From: Rhodobacteraceae bacterium HLUCCO18
Lineage (GTDB): Bacteria; Pseudomonadota; Alphaproteobacteria; Rhodobacterales; Rhodobacteraceae
Direction: 5' to 3'
NCBI GenBank assembly: GCA_001314805.1
Contig: LJSY01000003.1
Coordinates: 91,912 to 155,911 of the forward strand
Length of the DNA: 64,000 nucleotides
Shown here piece after piece: positions 17,357 through 26,989 of the stretch. The position numbers were made by a program, and so were the translations under genes. The notes below the pieces were generated by a model. The model was not told the origin of the DNA, ran no database searches, and was given only the letters and a program-made list of their open reading frames with translations. Numbering within the stretch: position 1 is the first letter of the stretch; the number at the start of each line of letters is the position of its first letter.

Positions 17357-18177
17357 GCCAGCCGCCTCCGCAGGCGCGGGTCGAGCGCGTCGCGCAGCCC
17401 GTCGCCCAGAAGGTTCAGCCCCAGCACCATCACGACGATGGCCAGCCCCGGCAGGACCGCGAGCATCGGGTTCGTGTAGATCATCGTCTGCGCCTCGGCC
17501 AGCATGCGCCCCCAGGAAGGCGTTGGCGGCTGTGCGCCAAGGCCCACGTAGCTCAGCGCCGCCTCGGCGAGGATGCCGAGGGAGAACTGGATCGTGGCCT
17601 GCACGATCAGCAGGTTCATGATGTTGGGCAGGATATGCTCGACCGAGATGCGTGCCCGGCCCTTGCCGGCGGTACGCGCCGCGAGAATGTAGTCCAGCGT
17701 CCAGAGCGGCAGGGCCCCGCCCCGCGCCACCCGTGCGAAGACGGGGATGTTGAAGATGCCGATGGCAAGGATGGCGTTGGTCGCCGAAGGCCCGTAGCGC
17801 GCGGTGATGAGGATGGCGATCACGAGGCTGGGGAAGGCGAAGATCAGATCGTTGCCCCGCATGATGATCTCGTCCAGCAGGCTGCCCCGGTTGGCGGCGG
17901 CGGCAAGCCCCAGCGGCACCCCGAGACCGATCCCGATCCCCACCGCGATCAGCGCCACGGCGATGGAGGTCTGCGCCCCGATCATCAGCATGGAGGCGAG
18001 GTCGCGGCCCAGCTGGTCGGTGCCGAGCACGTAGGCCGCGCTGGGCGGCTGCAGGCGTTCGGAAATCGACACGCCGGTGACGGGATGGGGCGTCCAGACG
18101 AGGCTGACGAGCGCGATGGCGAGAAAGGTGGCCGAGATGACCGCGCCGATCACGAGGGCTTTCGGAAGGCGTCTCAT
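17353..18177 (-). CDS. ABC transporter permease, DppC type
   Basis: Inner-membrane permease of 274 residues. It begins MRRLPKALVIGAVISATFLAIALVSLVW and has the DppC landmark VLGTDQLGRDLAS near residue 50. The EAA coupling loop is around ILAARTAGKGRARISVEHILPNIMN. Starts and stops are ATGA overlaps with both neighbours, so permease 1, permease 2 and the ATPase are translated together. Confidence 0.95.
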   Translation of the reverse strand: MRRLPKALVIGAVISATFLAIALVSLVWTPHPVTGVSISERLQPPSAAYVLGTDQLGRDLASMLMIGAQTSIAVALIAVGIGIGLGVPLGLAAAANRGSLLDEIIMRGNDLIFAFPSLVIAILITARYGPSATNAILAIGIFNIPVFARVARGGALPLWTLDYILAARTAGKGRARISVEHILPNIMNLLIVQATIQFSLGILAEAALSYVGLGAQPPTPSWGRMLAEAQTMIYTNPMLAVLPGLAIVVMVLGLNLLGDGLRDALDPRLRRRLA

Positions 18178-19115
18178 CTGCGGCGCAGCCTCGGGTCGAC
18201 GAGCGCATAGGCGATGTCCACGAGGAAGGTCACCACGATCACGGCAAAGACCAGCAGCATCGTCACCGACTCCACCACGACGAGGTCGCGCTGCGTGATG
18301 CCCTGGAAGATCAGCCGCCCGAGGCCGGGCAGGAAGAACACGTTCTCGATGATGATCGCGCCCGCCAGAAGGAACGAGAATTGCAGACCGATGATCGTCA
18401 GCACCGGGATCAGCGCGTTCTTCAGCGCGTGGCGCAGCACGGCCTGCCGCCGCGAGAGGCCCTTGGCCCGCGCGGTGCGGATGTAGTCCTGGCCGAGCGT
18501 CTCCAGAAGCGCCGACCGCATCACGCGGGCGAGGATCGAGGCCTGAGGCAAGGCCAGCGCGATGGCCGGCAGGGTCAGGGACTTGATGGCGGCGCCCGGC
18601 TGGTCCCAGCCGGGAAAGCCGCCGGCAGAGAACCACTGCAGCGTGACCGCGAAAAGCAGCACCAGGAGCATCGCGAACCAGAAATTCGGGATCGCGATGC
18701 CCAGCTGCGTGCCCCCCATGACGCCGTAATCCAGCGCCCCGCCCCGGTTGGCGGCCGCGAGGATGCCCACGGGGAAAGCGATCAGCGTGGACAGGGTCAG
18801 CGCGTAGATCGCCAGCGGCAGCGACAGCCAGATGCGGTCGAGCACAAGTTCCGACACCGGAACGCGGTAGGTGTATGAGGTGCCGAAATCGCCCGTCAGC
18901 ATGCCGCCGATCCACGTGAAGTAGCGTTCCAGTTTGGACCCGTCCAAGCCAAGTTCGGCGCGCAACGCGGCGCGCGTTTCCTCCGTCGCGTTCAGGCCCA
19001 GCATGAAGCTGGCGGGATCGCCGGGAATGACTTCGATCAGCGCGAAGATCACCACGCTTGCCACCACGAGGCTGAGGCTGAGGGACAGGGCCCGGATGGC
19101 GATATAGCGCAGCAT
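18174..19115 (-). CDS. ABC transporter permease, DppB type
   Basis: Inner-membrane permease of 313 residues with about six membrane helices. VIPGDPASFMLGLNATEETRAALRAELGLD after the first helix is the DppB signature. DYIRTARAKGLSRRQAVLRHALKNALIPVLT is the coupling loop. First gene of the transporter string, although its binding protein is not next to it; the best candidate is at 23565-25061. No clear ribosome binding site precedes the ATG at 19115. The stretch 19116-19368 in front shows no gene. Confidence 0.95.
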   Translation of the reverse strand: MLRYIAIRALSLSLSLVVASVVIFALIEVIPGDPASFMLGLNATEETRAALRAELGLDGSKLERYFTWIGGMLTGDFGTSYTYRVPVSELVLDRIWLSLPLAIYALTLSTLIAFPVGILAAANRGGALDYGVMGGTQLGIAIPNFWFAMLLVLLFAVTLQWFSAGGFPGWDQPGAAIKSLTLPAIALALPQASILARVMRSALLETLGQDYIRTARAKGLSRRQAVLRHALKNALIPVLTIIGLQFSFLLAGAIIIENVFFLPGLGRLIFQGITQRDLVVVESVTMLLVFAVIVVTFLVDIAYALVDPRLRRR

Positions 19116-19368
19116 GGGCGGAGGTTAGACGGGGGGCTTGCGGCTGACCAGAGGGCACGGGAGCCGTCACATCCGCCCGTTGGGGCGCGGCACCCCCGCC
19201 CGGCCGACACCCGCGGTGTGAACGATCCGCGGCGAAGGGTTTCTCCACAGATTCGGGGCATGGGGTCATATACCTTTCGTGCAAGCGTGGTGGGTCACTC
19301 CTGACGGGCAGTTCACATGCCGCATGCCCGTTGCCGAACCACGGCTGACCTGACAGGAGACACCCAAG

Positions 19369-21503
19369 ATGATCCGTCCGACGCTTTCGCTGACCTCGAT
19401 CCTCGCGCTTTGCGCTGGATCGGCTGTCGCGCAGGACATGAACTTCAACCGCATCGCGTCCTTCATGGTGGCGGCAAACACGCCGGACGCCGAGGAGACC
19501 TCGGCCGAGATCATTTCCGCGACCGAAGATGGCATGACGCTTGTCTACAGCGACAGCCCCGCCGGCGTGATCGGCTTCATCGACATCACCGACCCGGCCA
19601 ACCCCGTCGCTGCCGGTGTCTTTGCCATGCCCGAAGGCGAGCCGACCGCAGTCGCGGTGCACGGCATGACCGCCTATGCCGGCGAGAACACGTCGGCAAG
19701 CTTTGTCGAGCCCTCCGGCGTGCTGCACGCCATCGACGTGCCATCACGGGGGGGTCTGGCGTCCTGCGATCTGGGCGGGCAGCCCGACAGCATCGCCGTG
19801 TCGCCGGATGGCGGCTTTGTCGCGGTGGCGATCGAGAACGAGCGCGACGAGGATCTGGGCGACGGCCGCGTGCCGCAGCTGCCGCAGGCTTCGTGGCCAT
19901 CGTGCCCACCGCCGAGGGCGGCCTGGACTGTGACGGGATGATCGCTGTCGATCTGACCGGCCTCGCCGATGTGGCCCCGGAAGATCCCGAGCCCGAATTC
20001 GTGGCGATCAACGGCGAGAACGAGATCGTCGTGACGTTGCAGGAAAACAATCACATGGTGGTGCTGTCGGCCGATGGCACGGTGCTGAGCCATTTTTCCG
20101 CCGGCGAGGTCACGCTTGAGGGCGTCGACACCGAGGAGGAGGGCGCGCTGGTCTTCGACCAGACGATCACCGTCCCGCGTGAGCCGGATTCGGTCGCGTG
20201 GATCGACGACACCCATTTCGCCACCGCCAACGAGGGCGACATGGACGGCGGTTCGCGTGGCTGGACGATCTTCAGCCAGGACGGCGACGTGATCCATGAA
20301 AGCGGCGTGTCCTTCGAACACGCCATCATCCAGATCGGCCACTACCCCGAGAACCGGTCCGGCAACAAGGGCGTGGAGCCCGAGAGCGCGACGTTCGACG
20401 TGTTCGGCGGCACGCCCTTCCTGTTCATCGGGTCCGAGCGCGGCTCGGTCGTGGGCGTCTACGACGTCACCGATCCGGCGACCCCTGTGCTGGAGCAGCT
20501 TCTGCCCTCGGGCATCGGGCCGGAGGGATACGTCACGATCCCCGCGCGCAACCTGCTGGTGTCGGCCAACGAGACCGACGATGCGGGTCCGCGCGCGCAT
20601 GTCATGATCTTCGAGTATCAGGACGCGCCGGCGGTCTATCCGCATCTCACCTCGGCCGGCATGGACGAACTGACCGGCTGGGGCGCGATCTCGGGGCAGG
20701 TGATGGCCGAAGACGGCACGATCTTCGCCGTGTCCGACAGCTTCTACGGGATGCAGCCCACGATCTTCCACATCGACGTGAGCGAGACGCCCGCGCGCAT
20801 CGTGGATGCGATCCGGGTGACGCGTGAGGGCCAGCCCGCGCAGCTGATGGACATGGAAGGCATCGCGCGCGACGGCGAGGACGGGTTCTGGATCGCCTCC
20901 GAGGGCCGCTCCGACCGCCTGATCCCGCACGCGATCTTCCACGTGGGCGGCGACGGCGCGATCGAGGATTACATCGCGCTGCCCAACGACCTGCTCGCCG
21001 TCGAGATCCGCTTCGGCTTCGAGGGGATCGCCCGTGTGGACGACATGCTCTACGTCGCGGTCCAGCGCGAGTGGCGCGACGACCCGGAGAATCACGCGAA
21101 GGTTCTGGGCTACAACCTCGAAACCGAGGAATGGTCGGTCATCCATTACCCCCTGACGCCCGCCGAAACCGGCTGGGTCGGCCTGAGCGAGATCGTCGCC
21201 CATGACGGCCACCTCTACTTCATCGAGCGGGACAACCAGTTCGAGAACGCGGCGACCAAGCAGATCACCCGCGTTGCGCTGGACCAGATGGAGATGGTCG
21301 CCCTCGGCGAGACGCCGAACGTTCTGGCGCCGGACGTGGTGGTGGACCTGCTGCCCTATCTCGCCTCCACCGGTGGCTATGTCCTGGACAAGGTCGAAGG
21401 TCTGGCCATCGCGGCGGACGGGACGATGTGGGTGTCGACGGACAATGACGGGGTGGACGATCACTCGGGCGAAACGATGTTCTTCGCCATCGCGCCGATG
21501 TGA
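19369..21503 (+). pseudogene. Secreted choice-of-anchor/phytase-like esterase, split by a frameshift
   Basis: The gene starts at 19369 with a signal peptide (MIRPTLSLTSILALCAGSAVA). It encodes beta-propeller-like repeats such as GFIDITDPANPVAAG, reading well to GRVPQLP at about 19884. From there homologous sequence continues one frame over (AGFVAIVPTAEGGLDCDGM) to 21503. Adding one base after 19884 would restore a single protein of about 711 residues. The second half carries VGVYDVTDPATP repeats. It then has an esterase-like phytase domain (GWGAISGQV, DMEGIARDGEDGFWIASEG, FGFEGIARVDD). Either a real inactivating deletion or a sequencing error; the rest shows no decay. Confidence 0.65.
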
Positions 21504-21545
21504 GTCCGCTGACGGCATTTCAGCCAGCCAATTGATTTCGGTCTC

Positions 21546-21575
21546 GACCCCCGCGGGTTTCGCTCGCGGGGGTCT
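21546..21575. terminator. Convergent hairpin terminator
   Basis: GACCCCCGCG (21546-21555) and CGCGGGGGTC (21565-21574) form a perfect 10-bp stem with a 9-base loop. It lies between the esterase-like gene and the end of the convergent LysR gene and can serve both. The T-tract is poor. Confidence 0.65.
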
Positions 21576-22464
21576 ATTCGTTCGCCGGAGGGGGCACGCG
21601 GGCAAGGCCCTCGGCGATCCGGTCGAACACCAGCCTGATGCGGCGCGAGGTGTGGAGGTCCCTGTGCGCCACAAGCCAGACCGGGAAGCGGACCAGCGGC
21701 GGCGCGTCTGGCTGGGCGCGGACAAGGACCGGGTCGGCATCGCCGCACCAGAGCGGCAGGGCTACGACACCAAGGCCCGCGCGTGCCATGGCGCGCTGGG
21801 CGTGGCTGTCCTCCGCCATCACGGCAATGTTCTCGGGTGGGATGATCAGTCCCTTCTGGTGCAGCATGCCGACATAGGTGTCGGCGAGGTCGTAGCCGAT
21901 GAAGGGCAGCGTCTCGAGCGGCCCGCGGGCGAGCAGGTCGGGCGTGGCATAGAGCGCGGCACCCTGTTCGGTCACCAGCTTCGCGGTGAGGTCGGGCTGG
22001 TCGGGCCGGGCGTGGCGGACGGCGATATCGGCCTCGCGCCGCATCAGGTCGCTCATTGCCAACGATACGATGACCCGGATACGCAGCGCCGGCGCCTCCT
22101 CCCGGATCCGGGCGAGGATCGGGGGCAGAAGCTCGGTCGCGTAGAGATGGGCGGCGGTGATCGTGACGACGCCGGCGATCTCCTGGCTCTGGCCGGTGGC
22201 GGCCAGGGCGGCGGCATGGGCGGCCTCGGCCATCGTGCGGAAATGATCCACGAGCGTCAGACCCGCCTCGGTCAACTCCATGCGCTTGCCGGCGCGGGTA
22301 AAGAGGCTGACGCCGAGTTCTTCCTCCAGCGCGGCGACCTGCCGTCCGAGCGTCGGCTGGGTGAGGCCCAGCGTCCGCGCGGCGGCTGAAAGCGACCCCG
22401 TCTCGGCCGTCACGACGGCGGCGCGGGCGCGGTTCCAGTCGAAATTCGCAGCCTTCCAATCCAT
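21574..22464 (-). CDS. LysR family transcriptional regulator
   Basis: LysR-type regulator of 296 residues. The helix-turn-helix at about 15-65 reads VVTAETGSLSAAARTLGLTQPTLGRQVAALEEELGVSLF; the effector domain follows from about 92. It is divergent from the MDR reductase, so it probably controls that gene and itself through the 99-bp AT-rich gap 22465-22563. The stop codon lies at the edge of the hairpin at 21546-21574. Confidence 0.93.
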   Translation of the reverse strand: MDWKAANFDWNRARAAVVTAETGSLSAAARTLGLTQPTLGRQVAALEEELGVSLFTRAGKRMELTEAGLTLVDHFRTMAEAAHAAALAATGQSQEIAGVVTITAAHLYATELLPPILARIREEAPALRIRVIVSLAMSDLMRREADIAVRHARPDQPDLTAKLVTEQGAALYATPDLLARGPLETLPFIGYDLADTYVGMLHQKGLIIPPENIAVMAEDSHAQRAMARAGLGVVALPLWCGDADPVLVRAQPDAPPLVRFPVWLVAHRDLHTSRRIRLVFDRIAEGLARVPPPANE

Positions 22465-22563
22465 GCGAAAACGTATGGTTATTCTGCTATTTTGGTCAAT
22501 TCATAACGGCAATGTGCATGGATATATCGGCCCAATCGAATGTGAAAGCGGATGGAGGTCGAG

Positions 22564-23688
22564 ATGAAAGCGGCGGTTTACAAGCAATACGGCGGGCCCG
22601 AGGTGGTGCAGATGGAAGAGATCGCCCGCCCCGTGCCGGGCAAGGGCGAGATCCTCGTGCGGATCGGGGCCGCCGGCGTCACGACAGCGGACTGGCGTTT
22701 GCGCGCCGCGGCGTTTCCGGGGCTGATCAGCACGGTGGCGGGGCGGCTGATGTTCGGCGTCCTCCGGCCGCGCAAGCGCGTGCTGGGCAGCGATTTCGCC
22801 GGCACCGTCGCCGAGGTTGGCGAGGGCGTGACGGAGTTCGCCGTGGGCGACCGGGTTTTCGGGTTCCAGTTCGGCGGGGCGCATGCGGAATACGCCGTGG
22901 TGAAGGCCGATGGAGCGGTCCTGAAAACGCCCGAAATCCTCGGCGATGTCGAGGCGGCGGCGCTGCCCTTCGGTGCACTGTGCGCGCTGGAGTTCCTCGA
23001 CCGGTTCGCGGGTGTGAAGCCGGGCGAGAAGGTGCTGATCGTCGGCGCCTCGGGCGGTGTCGGGGCCTACGCGGTGCAGGTCGCGAACGCGCTGGGCGCT
23101 GAAGTGACGGGCGTCGCCTCGGGGGAACGGGCGGAGCTTGTGACGGCACTTGGCGCGAACCGTTTCGTCGACTATCGCGCCACCCCTCCCGAGGCGCTGA
23201 GCGGCCCGTTTGACGTGGTATTCGACACGGTGGGCGCGCTGTCCTATCCGCAGGCGGCGCATATGCTGGCCGCGGGCGGGCGTTTCGTGCCGCTGAACTT
23301 CGGCGTCGCGGACATGGGAAAGTCCCGGCAGGCGCGCCGGAACGGGCACGAGATCATCCTGAAGGTCAATGGTGACAGCAAGGAGGGGTTGCGGCAGCTG
23401 ACGGCGATGATCGCAGAGGGCAGGCTGCACCCCGTGATCGACCGGATCTATCCCTTCGCGGCGATCCGCGAGGCCTATGCCCACGTGGAAAGCCGCAGCC
23501 GGAAGGGCGCGGTGGTGCTGGATCTGGCCCCCGCCCGGACCTGCCGGGCGGGGCCGATGCCGTGCTACTGCGTCCAGCGCACGTCCGTCAGGTCATTGGC
23601 CTGCGTCGGCGAGTTCTCCCACAGGCCCTCGATGGCCGCGTTTGCGACCCCGGTCTTGGCCAGCTGGAACAGGAAGCCGTTGACGTAA
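22564..23688 (+). CDS. Zinc-independent MDR reductase (quinone/enone reductase type), with an extended C terminus
   Basis: Medium-chain dehydrogenase/reductase of 374 residues. The catalytic-domain start MKAAVYKQYGGPEVVQMEE and the NADPH motif VGASGGVGAYAVQVA are typical of quinone oxidoreductase relatives, and no zinc ligands are seen. The natural end should be near GAVVLDLA (about residue 323). Instead the frame runs on for about 50 residues, through a GC hairpin and 124 bp into the 3' end of the convergent binding-protein gene. A lost stop codon is likely. GGAGG sits 5 bases before the ATG at 22564. Confidence 0.88.
   Translation: MKAAVYKQYGGPEVVQMEEIARPVPGKGEILVRIGAAGVTTADWRLRAAAFPGLISTVAGRLMFGVLRPRKRVLGSDFAGTVAEVGEGVTEFAVGDRVFGFQFGGAHAEYAVVKADGAVLKTPEILGDVEAAALPFGALCALEFLDRFAGVKPGEKVLIVGASGGVGAYAVQVANALGAEVTGVASGERAELVTALGANRFVDYRATPPEALSGPFDVVFDTVGALSYPQAAHMLAAGGRFVPLNFGVADMGKSRQARRNGHEIILKVNGDSKEGLRQLTAMIAEGRLHPVIDRIYPFAAIREAYAHVESRSRKGAVVLDLAPARTCRAGPMPCYCVQRTSVRSLACVGEFSHRPSMAAFATPVLASWNRKPLT
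23526..23555. terminator. GC hairpin between convergent genes, now inside the MDR reading frame
   Basis: GGCCCCCGCCCGG (23526-23538) and CCGGGCGGGGCC (23544-23555) pair with one bulged C around the loop ACCTG. It lies 9 bp beyond the stop of the binding-protein gene and where the MDR gene would normally have ended. No T-tract on either strand, so termination would be weak or factor-assisted. Confidence 0.5.
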
Positions 23689-25061
23689 TCCTCGGCGATC
23701 ATCGTCTGCATCCGGGCCAGAAGCTCCGACCGTGCGGCGGGGTCCGAGGTGACCTCGAGCTCGGCGTTCAGTGCCTGGAAGTCCGGGTTGTCGTACTGGA
23801 AGTAATACTCCGGATTGGCGTAGATGTTGATGTCGAAAGGCTCGGTGTGGCTGATGACGGTCAGGTCGAAATCCTTGCCGCGGAACACGCGCTCCAGCCA
23901 GTCAGCCCATTCCATGTTGGTGATCTCGGTCTCGATGCCCACGTCGCGCAACTGGGCCGCGATGATCTCGCCGCCGCGGCGGGCGTAGGAGGGCGGCGGC
24001 AGCATCAGGCGCAGCGTCAGCCCCTCGACCCCCGCCTCGGCCAGAAGCGCGCGGGCGGCGTCCGGGTCGTAGGCGGAGTTGCCGGTCAGGTCGACATAAT
24101 CGGGATTGTGCGGCGCGAAATGCGTCCCGATGGGCGTGCCGTAGCCGAACATGGCGCCGTCGATGATGTCCTGCCGGTTGATCGCGTGGGTGATCGCCTG
24201 CCGGATGCGGATATCGTCGAGCGGCTCGCCCGCGTTGTTCATGGCGAGGATCGTCTCACCCTCGGTTGATCCGACGACCACGTTGAACTGCGGGTTGGCC
24301 TCGAACTGGCCCAGCGTTTCCGGCGCGGGAAAGTTCGGGAAGGCGTCCACATCGCCCGACATCAGCGCGGCGAAGGCGGCGTTGGGGTCCGAGATGAACT
24401 GGAAGGTCGCGGCCTCCAGCGCCACGGGCTCGCCCCAGTAGTCGTCGTTGCGCACGATCTCGACCCGGTCGCCCTGCGCCCATTCGGCGAAGCGGAAGGG
24501 CCCGGAGCCCACGGGGGTCGTCGCGTTGGTCTCGGCGCTTTCGGGTGCGACGATCACTGCATCGCCCCAGGCCATCTTGAAGGGAAACGCCCCGTCCGGC
24601 GCACCGAGCGTGACGACGACGGTGGTGTCGTCCACGGCCTCGACGCTTTCGATCCCGGCGAAAAGCGGCTTTTGTGCGTTGGTGCTGTCCTCGGCCCGCG
24701 CGCGGTCGAGGGTGAACACCACGTCCTCGGCGGTCATGGCGGTCCCGTCATGGAAGGTGACGCCCTCGCGCAGGGTGAAGGTATAGGTCAGCCCGTCCTC
24801 GGAGATCTCCCAGCTTTCGGCCAGCCCCGGTACGACGGAGCCATCGGGCGCGAAACGCGTCAGGCCCTCGAAGATGTTGGCGTAGACCACTTCGTCGATG
24901 GCGGCCGCGGCCCCGGCCGTCGGGTCGAGATTCGGCGGCTCGAGCACCATGCCGATGGTGATGTCGGTCTGCTGCGCCAGCGCCGCGCCCGAACCCAGTA
25001 TGACCGCAAGCGCGGTGGACCGGGCCAAACCGGCCCCGGCTGCAACGATGCGAATCCCCAT
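23565..25061 (-). CDS. ABC transporter substrate-binding protein, family 5 (peptide/nickel type)
   Basis: Periplasmic binding protein of 498 residues with a signal peptide ending GSGAALA-QQTD. LAESWEISEDGLTYTFTLREGVTFHDGTAMTAEDVVFTLDRA is the hallmark of DppA/OppA-type proteins. Substrate is not readable. ATG at 25061 has GGGGAG nine bases upstream. It probably delivers ligand to the permeases at 17353-19115, which lack their own binding protein and lie on the same strand 4.4 kb downstream. Confidence 0.95.
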   Translation of the reverse strand: MGIRIVAAGAGLARSTALAVILGSGAALAQQTDITIGMVLEPPNLDPTAGAAAAIDEVVYANIFEGLTRFAPDGSVVPGLAESWEISEDGLTYTFTLREGVTFHDGTAMTAEDVVFTLDRARAEDSTNAQKPLFAGIESVEAVDDTTVVVTLGAPDGAFPFKMAWGDAVIVAPESAETNATTPVGSGPFRFAEWAQGDRVEIVRNDDYWGEPVALEAATFQFISDPNAAFAALMSGDVDAFPNFPAPETLGQFEANPQFNVVVGSTEGETILAMNNAGEPLDDIRIRQAITHAINRQDIIDGAMFGYGTPIGTHFAPHNPDYVDLTGNSAYDPDAARALLAEAGVEGLTLRLMLPPPSYARRGGEIIAAQLRDVGIETEITNMEWADWLERVFRGKDFDLTVISHTEPFDINIYANPEYYFQYDNPDFQALNAELEVTSDPAARSELLARMQTMIAEDYVNGFLFQLAKTGVANAAIEGLWENSPTQANDLTDVRWTQ

Positions 25062-25376
25062 TGTACGTTTCTCCCCGTCTGCACGTTTGCCGCCATACTG
25101 GCGCGTCCCGTCGGAAAAATCGCCTGAAAAACGCGTCTTGGTAGCGGAAACGATCGGGCGCCGTCGGGGGCTTTTCCACCAACGGTAAGCAGTGAAAATA
25201 ATCACGACGCATAAGGATTGGGCAGATTGTCGCGCGAACGTCATGCGAGCCTTCCCGCCAGGCGCGAATCGCGCGATTGTCCTTCGCGGATTGTATCGTG
25301 TCATATCCGCCGCCCGAGCGTCGCTGCCGCGGTCGTTGTCCGGGCATTTCGAAAAAAAACGCGTGGGGGACAACGC
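25062..25376. other. Intergenic region, 315 bp
   Basis: Divergent gap between the binding-protein gene and the small gene at 25377. It is more AT-rich than its surroundings, especially near 25190-25220 and 25350-25365. It must hold promoters for both genes, but I could not fix -35/-10 boxes with confidence. No coding sequence, repeat or RNA gene is recognised. Confidence 0.5.
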
Positions 25377-25574
25377 ATGGATCGTATCGAGCCTGAGGAC
25401 ATCCTTGCCATGTCCACAGACAACGTCGCATCCTTCATCCGGGAACAGGCCAGCGCGCGCAATCTCAGCCCGCTGATGCGCAAGCTCAATAAAGACCTCA
25501 TGGGTGGCGATCCCTCGGCCAGCGAACTGGCCGCCCGCGCGCTCCGTCATCTGGGCTTCGTCGACAGGCCTTAG
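25377..25574 (+). CDS. Small conserved hypothetical protein
   Basis: 65 residues, MDRIEPEDILAMSTDNVASF onward, ending LGFVDRP. It is charged and probably helical, with no signal peptide or membrane segment. GGGGGA lies about 6 bases before the ATG at 25377, supporting this start over longer versions. It lies between the M20 deacylase and the binding-protein gene, opposite in direction to both. Function unknown. Confidence 0.6.
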   Translation: MDRIEPEDILAMSTDNVASFIREQASARNLSPLMRKLNKDLMGGDPSASELAARALRHLGFVDRP

Positions 25575-25583
25575 GACTTCGAC

Positions 25584-26867
25584 CTAACGCTTGACCAGTA
25601 GCTCGCTCAGCGTCAGCGCCATGACCTTGGCGCTGTCCTCCATGTCGTCGATTCCCACCCATTCGTCCGGTTGATGCGCAAGGTCGAGGATGCCGGGCCC
25701 GTAGGCGATGCAGTTCTTCAGCCGCCCGATACGGTCGATATGCTTCTGGTCGTATGTCCCGGGCGAGACGACGAATTCCGCATGCCGGTTGAGCACCCGT
25801 TCGATGGCGGCCTGAACCGTGCGGACCACGGGCGCGTCCCGGTCGGTCATGGTGGGCATCACCTCGAAGAGATCGCGGATCTCGTAGTCGAAGCCGGGCC
25901 GCGCGGCGCGGACCTTTTCCATAAGCGCGGCGATCTCGGCCTTTACCTCGGCGATGTCCTCTTCGATCAGGAAGCGGCGGTCGATGGTGATGCGACAGCG
26001 GTCCGGCACGCAAGGCGCCGGCAGGCCGGTGTAATCGGCGTCCTGCTCCGGCTCCCCGCCGTGGATCGCGTTGATGTTGAGCGTCGAGGATCGCGCGCCT
26101 TCGGGGACCACGGGCATCTCGGTGCGCTTGCCGGCCAGAAGCGGAAACAGGCTCGCCTCCATCTCGGCCAGGACGGCGCCCATGTGGCGCACGGCGCAAT
26201 CGCCCAGAAACGGCATGGAGCCATGGGCGATCCGGCCCTTGGTCTCGATCTCGGCCCACCAGACGCCGCGATGGCCGAGGCAGATGCGGTCCTTGTTCAG
26301 CGGCTCGGGGATGATGACGTGCTGCACCCGCGCCGGGTCGAAATATCCCTTCTCGGCGAGGTAGGCGACGCCGCCATAGCCGCCCGATTCCTCGTCGGCC
26401 GTGGCGCTGATCTCGATCGCGCCGGAGAAATCGGGATGGGTGTCGATGAAAGCCTCGGCGGCGATGATGGCCGACGCGATGCCGCCTTTCATGTCGCAGG
26501 TGCCGCGGCCATAGACGCGGCCGTCCCGGACCTCACCGCCGAAGGGATCGGTGGTCCAGCCATGTCCGGTTTCGACCACGTCGTGATGGCCGTTGAAATG
26601 CACGCAGTCGCCGGGGGCGGCCCCCTCGATTCGCGCGACCATGTTCCAGCGGGGATAGCGGTCGCTGTCGGCGGGCGCGCCATGGGCGCGGATCATCTCG
26701 ACGGAAAAGCCCCGTTTTTCCAGCCGCGCGCCGAGGTAATCGCAGATCTCGCGGTAGTTCCGGCCCGGCGGGTTCAGCGTGGGAATACGCACGAGGTCCT
26801 GTGTCAGCGTCACGAGGTCGTCCGTCCGCGCGGCGACGGCTTGGGTAAGTGCCTGATCCTGTTCCAT
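25584..26867 (-). CDS. M20 family metallopeptidase/deacylase (ArgE/DapE type)
   Basis: Zinc-dependent amidohydrolase of 427 residues cleaving N-acyl amino acids or small peptides. The metal-ligand motifs are complete: HFNGHHDVV (His, Asp), GRGTCDMKGG (bridging Asp), ADEESGG (catalytic and metal Glu), IIPEP (Glu) and a final His in GTYDQKHIDRIG. The ATG at 26867 begins the conserved region; a TTG at 26924 would extend it. Lying upstream of a peptide-type ABC system on the same strand, it may process the imported substrate. Confidence 0.9.
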   Translation of the reverse strand: MEQDQALTQAVAARTDDLVTLTQDLVRIPTLNPPGRNYREICDYLGARLEKRGFSVEMIRAHGAPADSDRYPRWNMVARIEGAAPGDCVHFNGHHDVVETGHGWTTDPFGGEVRDGRVYGRGTCDMKGGIASAIIAAEAFIDTHPDFSGAIEISATADEESGGYGGVAYLAEKGYFDPARVQHVIIPEPLNKDRICLGHRGVWWAEIETKGRIAHGSMPFLGDCAVRHMGAVLAEMEASLFPLLAGKRTEMPVVPEGARSSTLNINAIHGGEPEQDADYTGLPAPCVPDRCRITIDRRFLIEEDIAEVKAEIAALMEKVRAARPGFDYEIRDLFEVMPTMTDRDAPVVRTVQAAIERVLNRHAEFVVSPGTYDQKHIDRIGRLKNCIAYGPGILDLAHQPDEWVGIDDMEDSAKVMALTLSELLVKR

Positions 26868-26989
26868 GGCCGCCACACTGCGCGCGGTTGCCACCCCCGG
26901 CAAGCCCTGCCATTCCGCGGCCAAGTGCCATATAGAGAAGGGCGTGGAGCGCGGGTGGCCCGTGTGATCGCTTCGACGGGAGCGCAGGA

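Noticed and set aside
19879-19890. Programmed ribosomal frameshift in the phytase-like gene
   Set aside because: The direction would be -1, but there is no X-XXY-YYZ slippery run or downstream structure; deletion or sequencing error is simpler.
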